A stretch of 25,002 bases of DNA from Holophagales bacterium UBA5066 (GCA_002414905.1 DIAY01000043.1:30991-55992); one strand, 5' to 3'. Positions 14,118 through 23,890 are shown, numbered from the stretch's first letter. Notes: generated by a model not told the origin, from the sequence alone. Program-made: numbers and translations.

Positions 14118-16169
14118 TCAGGCCTCTCCGTCGGTCCGGCGGGAGTCCCAGTACATGTAGACGGCCAGGAGGATGTAGGCGCCGAGGGCGAGGAGCTCCG
14201 GCCCCTTCCCTTCCGAGAACCCGAAGTTCCAGCCGAGGAGAGAGGGGATCGTCGTCCCGATCGCGCCCGCGACCTTGTCGTCGGTCGCCAGGAACTTGAA
14301 GACCGTGGCGACGACGCCCATCACCGCGCCTCCCGCGATGAACCCGGAGGCGATGAGGATGCCTCGCGAGTTGCGGGCGGAGGCGAGCTTCTCGTCCTTC
14401 CCCGCGCTCTTGGCCACGAGGTGCGCAATGAAGCCTCCGACGAGGAGGGGTGTGTTCAGCTCGAGCGGGATGTACATGCCGAGCGCGAAGGCGAGAGCCG
14501 GCACGCCGATCATCTGCATCGAGATCGCGATGAGCGCCCCCGTACCGTAAAGAAGCCAGGGGACCGGCTCGGCCGACATGAGCGTCTTGATGACGGCGGC
14601 CATCGCGTTCGCCTGCGGCGCCGCGAGGACCTGTCCGGCCGGATGGTCGGGCCCCGGGACGAAGCCGTAGACCTTGTTGAGGAGGAGGAGGACCGAGCCG
14701 ACGGCGAGCGCCGCGACGATCGTCCCGAGGAACTTCGAGCGCTGCTGGATCGAGGGCGTCGCGCCGATCCAGTAGCCCACCTTGAGGTCGGTGATGAGCC
14801 CTCCCGCCATCGAGAGCGCCGTGCAGACGACGCCGCCGATGAGGAGCGCCGCGAGCATCCCCGCCTTCCCCGAGAGCCCCGCCTTCACGAGGAAAAGGGA
14901 CGTGAGGATGAGCGTCATCAGGGTCATGCCGGAGACGGGGTTCGTTCCGACCGTGGCGATCGCGCGCGCGGCGACCGACGTGAAGAGAAAGGAGATGACG
15001 ACGACGACGAGGAGGGCGATGAGCGACTGTGTCGTGATGCTCGGAGAGGGGTCCAGGACGCCGAAACGGAAGAACGCCCAGGCGACGAGGGCCACGACGA
15101 CGAGCCCCCCGAGGATGACCTTCATCGGGAGGTCACGGTCCGTCCGTTCGGATTCTCCCGACGCCGACTTCGCGCTGCTGAAGAGCGCCTTGAAGGAGAA
15201 GGCCTTCGCGATGACGCGCCAGCTCCGGAGGATCCCCAGGATTCCGGCCGCGGCGATGGCGCCGATGCCGATATGCCTCACGTACCCGCGGAAGATCGCC
15301 TCGGCGTTCATGCCGGAGATGAGCGCATCGCCCGTGACCGGCGGGATGGCGGTCGTCGCCCCTGCACCGAAGTGCGCCACGATCGGCACGAGGAGGAACC
15401 ACGACAGGAACGAGCCGGCGCAGATGACCGCCGAGTACTTGAGGCCGATGATGAAGCCGAGCCCCATCACCGAGGAGAGGACGTCGATCTTGAAGACGAT
15501 CTTCGACCGCTCGGCGACGCGGTCGAGGAGCCAGACCGAGCGCGTCGTGAAGACCTCCGCGAAAGCCTGGAGGTGGAGGATCAGGAAATCGAAGATCCCG
15601 CCGATCAGGGCGGCCGCGACGAGAACCTTCGCCTGCTTCCCGCCCGCCTCGCCCGCGACGAGCACCTCGGTCGTCGCCGTCGCCTCCGGGAAGGGGAACT
15701 CCCCGTGCATCTCCTTCACGAAGTGCCGCCGGAGCGGAACGAGGAAGGCGATGCCGAGCGCTCCGCCGAGGAGCGACACGAGGAAGAGCTTGAAGAGATC
15801 GACCGGCAGGTCGAGGATGAAGAGCGCCGGAAGAGTGAAGATGGCGCCCGCGACGACGAGGCCGGAAGCGGCGCCGACCGACTGGATGATGACGTTCTCC
15901 AGAAGGGTGGAACGGCGCCGGAAGGCGTACCCGGCACCGACCGCGAGGATGGCGATCGGGATGGCCGCCTCGAAGACCTGGCCGACCTTCAGACCGAGGA
16001 AAGCCGCAGCAGCCGAGAAGACGGCCGCCATGAGAATGCCGAGCGTCACGGATCGCGGCGTGAACTCCGCCATCGGGGAGCCCGCTGGGATGATCGGCGT
16101 GTAGCTCTCGCCCGGTTTCAGGGGGCGGTAGGCGTTCTCGGGAAGCGACTTCGACGAGGAGATGTCCAT
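14118..16169 (-). CDS. OPT-family oligopeptide transporter
   Basis: 683-residue polytopic inner-membrane transporter of the OPT superfamily, proton-coupled uptake of small peptides (some members carry metal-siderophore complexes). After a polar N terminus ending in PIIPAGSPMAEFTPRSV, about 14-16 hydrophobic segments alternate with short loops. Bacterial OPT features include FTPRSVTLGILMAA, FLGLKVGQVFEAAIP, EFPFPEATATTEVL, NPVSGMTLMTLIL, LKVGYWIGATPSIQQ and a PLELNTPLLVGGFIAHL segment. ATG 16169 is chosen for a GGAGG site seven bases upstream and because the similarity begins shortly after; the frame stays open further up. It lies 103 bases after the HD-domain gene and three bases before the metallopeptidase. 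Peptide specificity is inferred from that neighbour. Confidence 0.92.
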   Translation of the reverse strand: MDISSSKSLPENAYRPLKPGESYTPIIPAGSPMAEFTPRSVTLGILMAAVFSAAAAFLGLKVGQVFEAAIPIAILAVGAGYAFRRRSTLLENVIIQSVGAASGLVVAGAIFTLPALFILDLPVDLFKLFLVSLLGGALGIAFLVPLRRHFVKEMHGEFPFPEATATTEVLVAGEAGGKQAKVLVAAALIGGIFDFLILHLQAFAEVFTTRSVWLLDRVAERSKIVFKIDVLSSVMGLGFIIGLKYSAVICAGSFLSWFLLVPIVAHFGAGATTAIPPVTGDALISGMNAEAIFRGYVRHIGIGAIAAAGILGILRSWRVIAKAFSFKALFSSAKSASGESERTDRDLPMKVILGGLVVVALVAWAFFRFGVLDPSPSITTQSLIALLVVVVISFLFTSVAARAIATVGTNPVSGMTLMTLILTSLFLVKAGLSGKAGMLAALLIGGVVCTALSMAGGLITDLKVGYWIGATPSIQQRSKFLGTIVAALAVGSVLLLLNKVYGFVPGPDHPAGQVLAAPQANAMAAVIKTLMSAEPVPWLLYGTGALIAISMQMIGVPALAFALGMYIPLELNTPLLVGGFIAHLVAKSAGKDEKLASARNSRGILIASGFIAGGAVMGVVATVFKFLATDDKVAGAIGTTIPSLLGWNFGFSEGKGPELLALGAYILLAVYMYWDSRRTDGEA

Positions 16170-16272
16170 CAGTCCTCCGTTGGATGCGCACTCGGGAGAC
16201 AGCGAATATCCTTCACGCGGGGAGACCGAGTTTAGGCGGCGGGAGGGGCCGGAGGAAGCCTTTTCGACGGAT

Positions 16273-17199
16273 TCAGCCGGGAGACAGGAGAGCGACGATC
16301 GCGTCTTCGTAGGGCATCGGCCGGCCCATTCCCGAGAACCGCTCGGGGACGTCGAAGACCGACTCCCGAGTCCGCCCGAAGGCGTTCCCCTCGAAGATCG
16401 CAAGGACGTCCCGGCGTGCCCCCGGATCCACGACGAGCCTTTCGAACCGCTCTTCGAGAGACGTCAGGAACGGCAACACCGGAATCGTGCCGGGCCGCTG
16501 GACTCTCATCTCCGCGAAGAGGCCGGCGATGGCCTCGTGGCGGGGGACGGAAAGGAAGAAGTAGGAGCCGATCATGTCGACGACCTGCATCGGCGTCCAG
16601 AACGGAGCCTCGTCGGTCACCTTTTCGAAATGGAATACCGTCTGGAGGACGAGGTGCTCGACGAGACGGGCGAGCGCCGGGATACGCCCGCATTCCCCTC
16701 CGCGCGCCAGCAGGAGCGCGTGTGCGATGGCGGCGCTGCGGATCTCGACGGCCGGCGTCGTGTAGAGCGCCGACGAATCGTAGTACCTCGCGTGCTCGAG
16801 GCCGAGGCCTCCCTCGTGAAGGGAGATCCTGCTCGAGGCCGCGATGTTCCCGAGATCGTGGCAGGCGAAGGCCACGCCGAGCGCCGTGCCCAGGTCCCCC
16901 GGTCCGGGCGTCGGTTCGCCGGTGGCTTCTGCCCAGCGCCTCGCGTCCCGAGCCAGCCCGAAAGGGTCCGAGCCGGCCTCCATGGCCTGGACGACCTCGT
17001 CGAGAGCGTCGCACACCGCCGCGATGTGGCGTTCGTTGTGGTAGGAAGGCGCTGGCGAGAAACCCGGGACCGAAGCTTCCGGGAGAACGGCCCAGACCTC
17101 CCTTTCGAACCGTTCGTGCCCTGCAACGGCGAGCGCCCGGACCTCGCGGACGAGCTCCGGAGCGCAAGAGACGAACGGTTCGCCGTCGGGACACGTCAT
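16273..17199 (-). CDS. HD-domain protein of unknown function
   Basis: 308 residues, no signal peptide or membrane segment. It carries a probable HD-superfamily metal site: SYHNERHI (His54, His58), FACHDLGN (His114-Asp115), further histidines at 160, 182 and 190, and VVDMIGSY with Asp208. The HD pair preceded by an H and followed by a distant D is the usual order for metal-dependent phosphohydrolases. No GGDEF, PAS, RelA or nucleotidyltransferase domain is attached. The substrate cannot be predicted. ATG 17199 has a GAGGGG ribosome-binding site nearby. It reads toward the OPT transporter (103-base gap), so co-transcription is possible but not shown; the hoxH end lies 152 bases upstream on the same strand behind a strong hairpin. 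Confidence 0.7.
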   Translation of the reverse strand: MTCPDGEPFVSCAPELVREVRALAVAGHERFEREVWAVLPEASVPGFSPAPSYHNERHIAAVCDALDEVVQAMEAGSDPFGLARDARRWAEATGEPTPGPGDLGTALGVAFACHDLGNIAASSRISLHEGGLGLEHARYYDSSALYTTPAVEIRSAAIAHALLLARGGECGRIPALARLVEHLVLQTVFHFEKVTDEAPFWTPMQVVDMIGSYFFLSVPRHEAIAGLFAEMRVQRPGTIPVLPFLTSLEERFERLVVDPGARRDVLAIFEGNAFGRTRESVFDVPERFSGMGRPMPYEDAIVALLSPG

Positions 17200-17285
17200 C
17201 GGGTTCCCCTCATCATCTTAGCAGCGCGGTCCCTATTCTCACGCCTGAGGCAATACAGGGCCCCGGGACCGGCCGGGAAGGGAAC

Positions 17286-17318
17286 GGGCGCGAGCGGGCC
17301 GCTCCCCCGCCCGCGCCC
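17286..17318 (-). terminator. GC-rich hairpin after the hox operon
   Basis: Two 13-base arms (17286-17298 and 17306-17318) pair with one mismatch around a 7-base loop, 33 bases past the hoxH stop in the direction of transcription. No T tract follows. A terminator role is inferred from strength and position between hoxH and the next gene. Confidence 0.45.
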
Positions 17319-17351
17319 GAGCGCGGAAGCTCTCTTCTGTCCGGGCCGCCG

Positions 17352-18773
<1,422 letters not shown>

Positions 18774-18781
18774 GGTGTTTC

Positions 18782-19312
18782 CTAGCGTCCGAACCGCGTG
18801 CCGGACAGGTCGGGCGCCGTCCCGTCCAGGAGCGAGACGAGGGCGCCGAAGATGACGTCGGCCGGCGGCGGGCAGCCGGGCAGGAAGACGTCGACAGGGA
18901 CCACCTCGTGGACGGGCAGCGCCCGGGGCAGGAGCCTCGGGATGACGTCGGACGGCACCTGCTGGTTCAGGTCGGCGTTCTCGAAGTAGGCCCTCTTCGT
19001 GACCTCGTCCACCTTGAACGTGTTCCGCATTCCGGGAACGTTGCTCGTGACGGCGCAGTCGCCGAGGGCGATGAGAAGCTTCGTCCGGCCCCTCACCATC
19101 CGGATCTTGTGAAGGTCCTCCTCGCTCGAGACCGCTCCCTCGACGATCGTCACGTCGACGTCCGGAGGGAACTCCTTCAGGTCGACGAGCGGGCTGTAGA
19201 CGACCTCGACGCGGGAAGCGATCTCGAGGATCCGCTCGTCCATGTCAAGGAAGGACATGTGGCAGCCGGAGCAGCCGTCGAGCCACACGGTGGCGAGCCG
19301 CACCTTACTCAT
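18782..19312 (-). CDS. hoxY: Bidirectional [NiFe] hydrogenase small subunit
   Basis: 176-residue electron-transfer subunit carrying one proximal [4Fe-4S] cluster. The four expected cysteines are visible: Cys14 and Cys17 in LDGCSGCHMSFL, Cys86 in ALGDCAVTSNVPG and Cys147 in FLPGCPPPADVI. The protein lacks the C-terminal medial and distal cluster domain and any Tat signal, as expected for the short cytoplasmic HoxY/MvhG type. ATG 19312 has a GAGAGGA ribosome-binding site and starts inside the last codons of hoxU (8-base overlap). It passes electrons between HoxH and the HoxFU diaphorase. Confidence 0.95.
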   Translation of the reverse strand: MSKVRLATVWLDGCSGCHMSFLDMDERILEIASRVEVVYSPLVDLKEFPPDVDVTIVEGAVSSEEDLHKIRMVRGRTKLLIALGDCAVTSNVPGMRNTFKVDEVTKRAYFENADLNQQVPSDVIPRLLPRALPVHEVVPVDVFLPGCPPPADVIFGALVSLLDGTAPDLSGTRFGR

Positions 19313-20060
19313 GCCGGTCCTCTCTCATCATCGTCAGGTACGGGAGGAAGCGGGACTGCTTGACCATCTCGCGCACCGATTTCCCCTTCTCCGTGAGCGC
19401 ACCGGTCGGGCAGACCTGGACGCACTTGCCGCACCCGGTGCACGTCTCGGAGGAGCCCCAGGGCTGGTTCAGGTCGGTGATGACCCTTGCGCCGATGCCA
19501 CGCCCGTTGATGTCCCAGGTGTGCGCCCCCTCCACCTCGCCACAGACGCGAACGCAGCGCTGGCAGAGGATGCAGCGGTTGTGGTCGTTCACGAACCGCT
19601 CGTGCGAAGCGTCGACCGGAAGCTTCGGGTGCCGGTACGGCACCGTCAGGTGCGTCACGCCGAGGTCGTGCGCGAGGTTCTGAAGCTCGCAGTGCCCGTT
19701 CGAGACGCAGACGGCGCAGACGTGGTTTCGTTCGGAGAAGAGGAGCTCGATGATCGTCCGGCGGTAGCTCTTCAGACGCTCGGAGTCGGTGACGACCTCC
19801 ATCCCCTCGGCGACGGTGTTCACGCACGCCGCGAGGAGACGGTGAGACCCCTTCACCTCGACCACGCACATGCGGCACGCGCCGACCGGCGTCAGGCCGT
19901 CGAGATTGCACAGGGTGGGGATTTCGATCCCGTTCTGCCGGGCCGCGTCGAGGATCGTCTCGTCCTCGCGGGCGGAGACGAGCTTGTCGTCTATCGTCAG
20001 CGTCTTGATCTTCCCGGACGGCACCCCGGCCGTGGGCTTGACCGGCGGACGGCCGCTCAT
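19305..20060 (-). CDS. hoxU: Hydrogenase diaphorase subunit, NuoG-like
   Basis: 251 residues, homologous to the N-terminal part of complex I NuoG. Clusters in order: ferredoxin-type [2Fe-2S] with Cys51, Cys62, Cys65 and Cys79; the HxCxxCxxxxxC [4Fe-4S] site with His113 (in the NHVCAVCVSNGHC motif), Cys115, Cys118 and Cys124; and two ferredoxin-like [4Fe-4S] sites, CILCQRCVRVC (163-173) and CTGCGKCVQVCP (207-218). No NuoG C-terminal molybdopterin-like domain is present, as expected for HoxU. ATG 20060 overlaps the hoxF stop as ATGA and has a GGGAGG site six bases or so upstream. It wires HoxF to HoxY. Confidence 0.95.
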   Translation of the reverse strand: MSGRPPVKPTAGVPSGKIKTLTIDDKLVSAREDETILDAARQNGIEIPTLCNLDGLTPVGACRMCVVEVKGSHRLLAACVNTVAEGMEVVTDSERLKSYRRTIIELLFSERNHVCAVCVSNGHCELQNLAHDLGVTHLTVPYRHPKLPVDASHERFVNDHNRCILCQRCVRVCGEVEGAHTWDINGRGIGARVITDLNQPWGSSETCTGCGKCVQVCPTGALTEKGKSVREMVKQSRFLPYLTMMREDRHE

Positions 20061-21703
20061 GCCGCACCTCCCGTGGGCGTTCTGTAGCCCGCACCGCGAG
20101 CCTCGGCCTCGGCGATCTTCGTTTCGTACTCCTCGCGGAAGTAATGGAGGGTCGAAAGGACCGGGTTCGGCGCGCTCTGGCCGAGACCGCACAGGCTGGC
20201 CGCCTTCACGACCTCGCAGAGGTGCTCGAGGAGCGCCAGCTCCCGCCGGCTCCCCTCGCCCACCGAAATCTGCCGGAGGAGCTCGTACATCTGCGCCGTG
20301 CCGACGCGGCAGGGGACGCACTTGCCGCACGACTCTTCCATGCAGAACTCCATGAAGAACTTCGCGACGTCGACCATCGACGACGTCTCGTCCATCACGA
20401 TCATCCCGCCCGAGCCCATGATCGAGCCCAGCTTCGCGAGCGACTCGTAGTCGCACGGCATGTCGAGGCCCGAGGACGGAATACAGCCGCCCGACGGCCC
20501 CCCGGTCTGGACGGCCTTGAACGCCTTCCCGTCGGGGATGCCCCCGCCGATCTCGAAGATGATCTCCCTGAGCGACATCCCCATCGGCACCTCGATGAGA
20601 CCCGTGTTCGTGATCGCGCCCGCAAGCGCGAAGACCTTCGTCCCGCGGCTTTTCGGCGTGCCGATCTTCGCGAACCACTCGGGGCCGTTCCTGAGAATGG
20701 TGGGGATGTTGGCGATCGTCTCGACGTTGTTGATGAGCGTCGGGTGGCCCCACAGCCCCGATTCCGCCGGGTACGGCGGCCGGGGTCGGGGAGTTCCGCG
20801 CCCCCCTTCGACGGAAGCGATGAGGGCCGTCTCCTCACCGCAGACGAACGCCCCGGCGCCGAGGCGGATGTCGACGTTGAAGCTGAACGTCGTCCCGCCG
20901 ATGTTCGCGCCGAGCAGGCCCATCTTCTCGGCCTGCTTGATGGCGAGCTTGAGGCGCTTGATGGCGAGCGGGTACTCGGCCCGCACGTAGACGAAGCCCT
21001 GCTGCGCGCCGACCGCGTAGGCGCCGAGGGCCATCCCTTCGAGGATGCGGTGCGGGTCGCTCTCGAGGACCGCGCGGTCCATAAAGGCGCCCGGGTCGCC
21101 CTCGTCGCCGTTGCAGATGACGTACTTCTTCGTGCCGTGGGCCTTCGCGACGGTCGCCCACTTCAGCCCGGTCGGATAGCCCGCGCCCCCGCGGCCCCGA
21201 AGGCCCGAGCGGGTGACCTGCTGAACGACGCCGATCGGCGTCATCGCGGTCAACGTGTCGATTAGCGCGAGGTAGCCGTCGGCCGCGATGTACTCCTCGA
21301 TCCTCTCCGGGTCGATCCGTCCGCAGTTCTCGAGGACGATCTTCTGCTGCCGGGCGAAGAACGGCGCCTCCAGGTCCCCCTGTATCCGAGCGACCGGCAC
21401 CTCGCCGAGAGCGTCGACGATGGCGGGCGCGTCCTCGGGCGTCACCCCCTGGTAGAGGACCTTCTCGTCCTCGAGCACGACGAGAGGGCCGGCAGCGCAG
21501 AGGCCCATGCAGCCGACGCCACGGACCTTGCAGCAGTCCTTTTTCCCTTTTGCCTCGACGGCCTTCTCGAGCTCTTCCTTGACCTTGTCGCTCTGGAGCG
21601 AAAGACAGCTCGCCGCCACGCAGACGTTGATCTGGTGGGAGAGGGCGTCTTTCGCCTCCTTCTCGGCCTGGGAGATCTGGGCGAGGTCTTCAATGCTGAT
21701 CAT
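20057..21703 (-). CDS. hoxF: Hydrogenase diaphorase subunit with FMN and NAD(H) site, NuoF-like
   Basis: 548 residues. The N-terminal thioredoxin-like [2Fe-2S] domain has Cys28, Cys33, Cys65 and Cys69. The NuoF-like core has the FMN/NADH glycine-rich motif GLRGRGGAGYPTGLKW (167-182), CNGDEGDPGAFMDR, and GAGAFVCGEETALIASVEGGRG. The C-terminal [4Fe-4S] site is ESCGKCVPCR (Cys459, 462, 465) plus Cys505. It exchanges electrons between NAD(H) and the hydrogenase module. Preference for NAD over NADP cannot be read with certainty. ATG 21703 overlaps the end of hoxE by 14 bases and has an AGAGGTGG ribosome-binding site. It ends in a four-base overlap with hoxU. Confidence 0.95.
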   Translation of the reverse strand: MISIEDLAQISQAEKEAKDALSHQINVCVAASCLSLQSDKVKEELEKAVEAKGKKDCCKVRGVGCMGLCAAGPLVVLEDEKVLYQGVTPEDAPAIVDALGEVPVARIQGDLEAPFFARQQKIVLENCGRIDPERIEEYIAADGYLALIDTLTAMTPIGVVQQVTRSGLRGRGGAGYPTGLKWATVAKAHGTKKYVICNGDEGDPGAFMDRAVLESDPHRILEGMALGAYAVGAQQGFVYVRAEYPLAIKRLKLAIKQAEKMGLLGANIGGTTFSFNVDIRLGAGAFVCGEETALIASVEGGRGTPRPRPPYPAESGLWGHPTLINNVETIANIPTILRNGPEWFAKIGTPKSRGTKVFALAGAITNTGLIEVPMGMSLREIIFEIGGGIPDGKAFKAVQTGGPSGGCIPSSGLDMPCDYESLAKLGSIMGSGGMIVMDETSSMVDVAKFFMEFCMEESCGKCVPCRVGTAQMYELLRQISVGEGSRRELALLEHLCEVVKAASLCGLGQSAPNPVLSTLHYFREEYETKIAEAEARGAGYRTPTGGAA

Positions 21704-22199
21704 GGGTCATCCACCTCTCGACCTTCGCCACGATCTGCGCCGGCGTCAGCTTGGCGGCCACCGCGCCGTCGAGGACGGCGGCGGGGGCCAGCCCGCAGGA
21801 GCCGATGCATCGGGCCGTCAGGACGGAGACCTCTCCGTCGGGCGACGTGGTTCCGGACTTCAGGTCGAACTTCTTCTCAAGGACGTTCATGATCTGGTCG
21901 GCCCCCTTGATGTAGCAGGCCGTGCCGGTACAGACGACGCAGGTGTGGCGGCCCTGCGGCTTGAGAGTGAAGAAGTTGTAGAACGTCGCAACGCCGTAGA
22001 CCTTCGAGAGGGGAACCCGCAGCTCCGTCGCCACCATGCGGAGAACGTCCTCCTCGAGAAAGCCGTAGGACTCCTGAGCGCTGTGGAGCGCCTCGATGAG
22101 CGCATGCGCCTTGTGCCCGTGCCGCCGCATGGTCGCCTCGACGAGGCGCCAGCGGTTGTCCCTCGGCGCGGGGGCTCCCTTCGCAGGTTCCGGTGTCAT
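21690..22199 (-). CDS. hoxE: Hydrogenase diaphorase subunit, NuoE-like
   Basis: 169 residues, homologous to NuoE, with a helical N-terminal part (RWRLVEATMRRHGHKAHALIEAL) and a thioredoxin-like [2Fe-2S] domain using Cys90, Cys95, Cys131 and Cys135 (CTGTAC and CIGSC). The GVATFYNFFTLKPQG segment is typical of the family. HoxE is found in the five-subunit cyanobacterial-type enzymes and proposed to mediate contact with further redox carriers. ATG 22199 has a strong GGAGGAG site. It is the first gene of the operon, after a 346-base region with a hairpin in the leader. Confidence 0.95.
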   Translation of the reverse strand: MTPEPAKGAPAPRDNRWRLVEATMRRHGHKAHALIEALHSAQESYGFLEEDVLRMVATELRVPLSKVYGVATFYNFFTLKPQGRHTCVVCTGTACYIKGADQIMNVLEKKFDLKSGTTSPDGEVSVLTARCIGSCGLAPAAVLDGAVAAKLTPAQIVAKVERWMTHDQH

Positions 22200-22229
22200 G
22201 TTTCTCCTCCACCCCGAAAGACGAAACCG

Positions 22230-22248
22230 GCGGCCCCGCAGGGGCCGC
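22230..22248 (-). promoter_or_regulatory. Perfect hairpin in the hoxE 5' leader
   Basis: An 8-base perfect stem (GCGGCCCC/GGGGCCGC) with a 3-base loop lies 31 bases upstream of the hoxE ATG. A moderately T-rich run (GGTTTCGTCTTTCGG) follows in the hox direction. It may be an attenuator or an mRNA stability element; a simple structural role is equally possible. Confidence 0.4.
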
Positions 22249-22318
22249 TGTCAGCGTTCAAATCCGGGGGAAATCACGTCCGAAAGGTTAGCACGCGACC
22301 TCGTCTCACCGTCTGTAA

Positions 22319-22333
22319 GACGATCGAATCGTC
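22319..22333. repeat. Inverted repeat, possible operator upstream of hoxE
   Basis: A perfect 6-base inverted repeat, GACGAT and ATCGTC around a 3-base centre, lies 120 bases upstream of the hoxE start. On the plus strand it is followed by CTTTTG. No known regulator motif is matched with confidence. Confidence 0.3.
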
Positions 22334-22491
22334 CTTTTGTGAACACTGCCAGTTGAGCTAGACTGTACGATTCCAAATCGGCCACGCCAGCGGAGCTTGC
22401 ATGCGGGTATTTCTGCCCGCCAGCCCTTCGCCTCGCCGCCCGAACCCGCGGCCGGTGAGAGAGATCTCCGGCGCATTCCGGACCGGCCTGG

Positions 22492-22508
22492 CCGGCGCAC
22501 CGCGCCGG
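22492..22508 (+). other. Perfect GC hairpin upstream of the DUF4010 gene
   Basis: CCGGCGC and GCGCCGG pair perfectly around an ACC loop, 37 bases before the GTG start of the membrane-protein gene. No T tract follows. It could be a leader structure or a chance product of the high GC content. Confidence 0.25.
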
Positions 22509-22545
22509 TCGCGGGGCGTACACTGATTAGCCTCTCGAGGATCAT

Positions 22546-23799
22546 GTGACGATGTCCCTCCCCTTCGAAGAGCTTCCCCGGCTCCTCGTCGCCGCACTCG
22601 GCGGTCTGGCTGTCGGCGTGGAGAGGGAGGACTCGGCGAGGGCCTCGGTCGGCATCAAGCGCTTCGCGGGCGTCCGGACGTTCCTGCTCCTCGGGCTCGT
22701 CTCCGGCATCGCCGCCGAGCTCTCGGCCGCCGGAGCTGTGGTCGCGGGGCCGCTTCTCTTCGCCGCCGCCGCGCTCCTCGTCGTCTCCGCGTTCACCATC
22801 CACGCCCTCGCGGGCGACCTCGACGCGACGACGGAGGTGGCCGCGCTCGCCGTCCTCGGCTCCGGCTGGCTGTCGGGCTCGGGCAGCATCGTCCTCGGGA
22901 GCGCCCTTGCCGCCCTGACCGCCCTCGTCCTGGCCGAGAAGACCTGGATGCATTCGGTCGTCGAGCGGCTCCGCTCCGAGGAGATCTCCGCCGGGGCCCG
23001 TTTCGCCGTCCTCGCCCTCGTCGTCCTGCCGATCCTCCCTGCCGGCCCGTTCGGCCCGGCACCCGGAATCCGGCCGCAGGAGCTCTGGACACTGATCCTG
23101 GTCTTCTCGGGCATCGGGTTCGTCGGATACGTCGCGGTGCGTTGGGCCGGCCCGAAGAAAGGCTGGGGCCTGGCCGGCCTTCTCGGGGGTCTCGTCTCCT
23201 CGACCGGGGTCACACTCACGTTCTCACGCGAGAGCCGGAACGCGGGGGCTCATGGCGCGCCGCTCGCCATCGGCGTCGTCGCCGCCTGCTCGCTCGTCCC
23301 GTTCCGGGTCGCGATCCTCGCCGGGATCCTCAGTCCCGCGATCGGGCGTGAGGTGCTCCCTCTCCTCTCGCTACCGATGGTCGCAGGGCTGGCAGCGCTC
23401 CTCCTCCTGCTGCGCCGGCCGGCCGAATCCGCGTCGGCGTCGGGGCCCGGGAACCCCCTTCGGCTCGCCCCCGCCCTTCAGATGGTCGCCGCCTTTCAGG
23501 TCGTCCTCTACGCCGTCCACGCGGCCCGGAGCGCCTTCGGCTCGCACGGGCTCCTCGCGTCCTCGGCCCTCGCGGGCCTCGTCGACGTCAACGCCCTCAT
23601 CTACTCGATGTACAAGCTCGGGCAGGAGACGACCGGAGCGTTTCTCGCCGCGCGGGCGCTCGCGGTCGGCGTCCTTGCAAACACTCTCCTGAAGTTCGCG
23701 ATGGTCGTCGTTTTCGGCACGGGCACGTTCCGTCGCCTCGCCGGAGCCGGCCTCGTCGCCCTCTCCATCGCGAGCCTGGCCGGCCTCATCCTCTACTGA
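22546..23799 (+). CDS. MgtC/DUF4010-family integral membrane protein
   Basis: 417 residues with about 11-13 hydrophobic segments. The N terminus has the MgtC/SapB-type pattern LLVAALGGLAVGVERED followed by GVRTFLLLGLVSG, and the remainder has the DUF4010 layout, including GGLVSSTGVTLTFSRES (about 210-226) and DVNALIYSMYKL near the C terminus. The family is found in bacteria and archaea and its transport role is not defined; MgtC itself is linked to magnesium and acid stress, but that should not be carried over. GTG 22546 has a GAGG five bases upstream; ATG 22552 is an alternative start. It is divergent from hoxE, and a hairpin follows its stop codon. Confidence 0.82.
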   Translation: MTMSLPFEELPRLLVAALGGLAVGVEREDSARASVGIKRFAGVRTFLLLGLVSGIAAELSAAGAVVAGPLLFAAAALLVVSAFTIHALAGDLDATTEVAALAVLGSGWLSGSGSIVLGSALAALTALVLAEKTWMHSVVERLRSEEISAGARFAVLALVVLPILPAGPFGPAPGIRPQELWTLILVFSGIGFVGYVAVRWAGPKKGWGLAGLLGGLVSSTGVTLTFSRESRNAGAHGAPLAIGVVAACSLVPFRVAILAGILSPAIGREVLPLLSLPMVAGLAALLLLLRRPAESASASGPGNPLRLAPALQMVAAFQVVLYAVHAARSAFGSHGLLASSALAGLVDVNALIYSMYKLGQETTGAFLAARALAVGVLANTLLKFAMVVVFGTGTFRRLAGAGLVALSIASLAGLILY

Positions 23800-23803
23800 A
23801 CCG

Positions 23804-23831
23804 CCCGCCGCCCCTCCGGGTACGCGGCGGG
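23804..23831 (+). terminator. Hairpin after the DUF4010 gene
   Basis: A perfect 8-base stem (CCCGCCGC at 23804-23811, GCGGCGGG at 23824-23831) with a 12-base loop starts five bases after the stop codon. No T tract follows. Its position suggests a 3'-end or terminator structure before the next gene. Confidence 0.45.
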
Positions 23832-23890
23832 TGACAATGCCGACGCCCGGCGACGAAATGCGCCGGCTCACGCCTCGAGAAAGGGCCGCG

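Larger units (their letters stand above)
22200..22545. other. Intergenic region between hoxE and the divergent DUF4010 gene
   Basis: This 346-base gap is the longest gene-free stretch in the window. No protein-coding frame is convincing. It holds a hairpin in the hoxE leader (22230-22248), an inverted repeat GACGAT-CGA-ATCGTC (22319-22333) that could be an operator, and a second hairpin (22492-22508) before the DUF4010 gene. Both divergent promoters must lie here, but I could not find a well-spaced -35/-10 pair for either. The 22330-22375 portion is noticeably richer in A/T than its surroundings and is the likeliest promoter location. Confidence 0.6.

Noticed and set aside
14996..15011. Run of GAC repeats
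   Set aside because: It encodes consecutive Val codons in a membrane helix of the OPT transporter; no sign of a functional repeat.
14097..16235. 712-codon plus-strand frame opposite the OPT transporter
   Set aside because: Charge-rich shadow with no domain; the minus strand encodes a clear membrane transporter.
22338..22351. Possible sigma-54 promoter (TGGCA-like) upstream of hoxE on the minus strand
   Set aside because: TGGCA is present, but the -12 GC/TTGC element is missing at the required spacing.
22306..22953. Minus-strand frames upstream of hoxE
   Set aside because: Arg/Glu/Gly-rich, mostly antisense to the DUF4010 gene, no family resemblance and no suitable ribosome-binding site.
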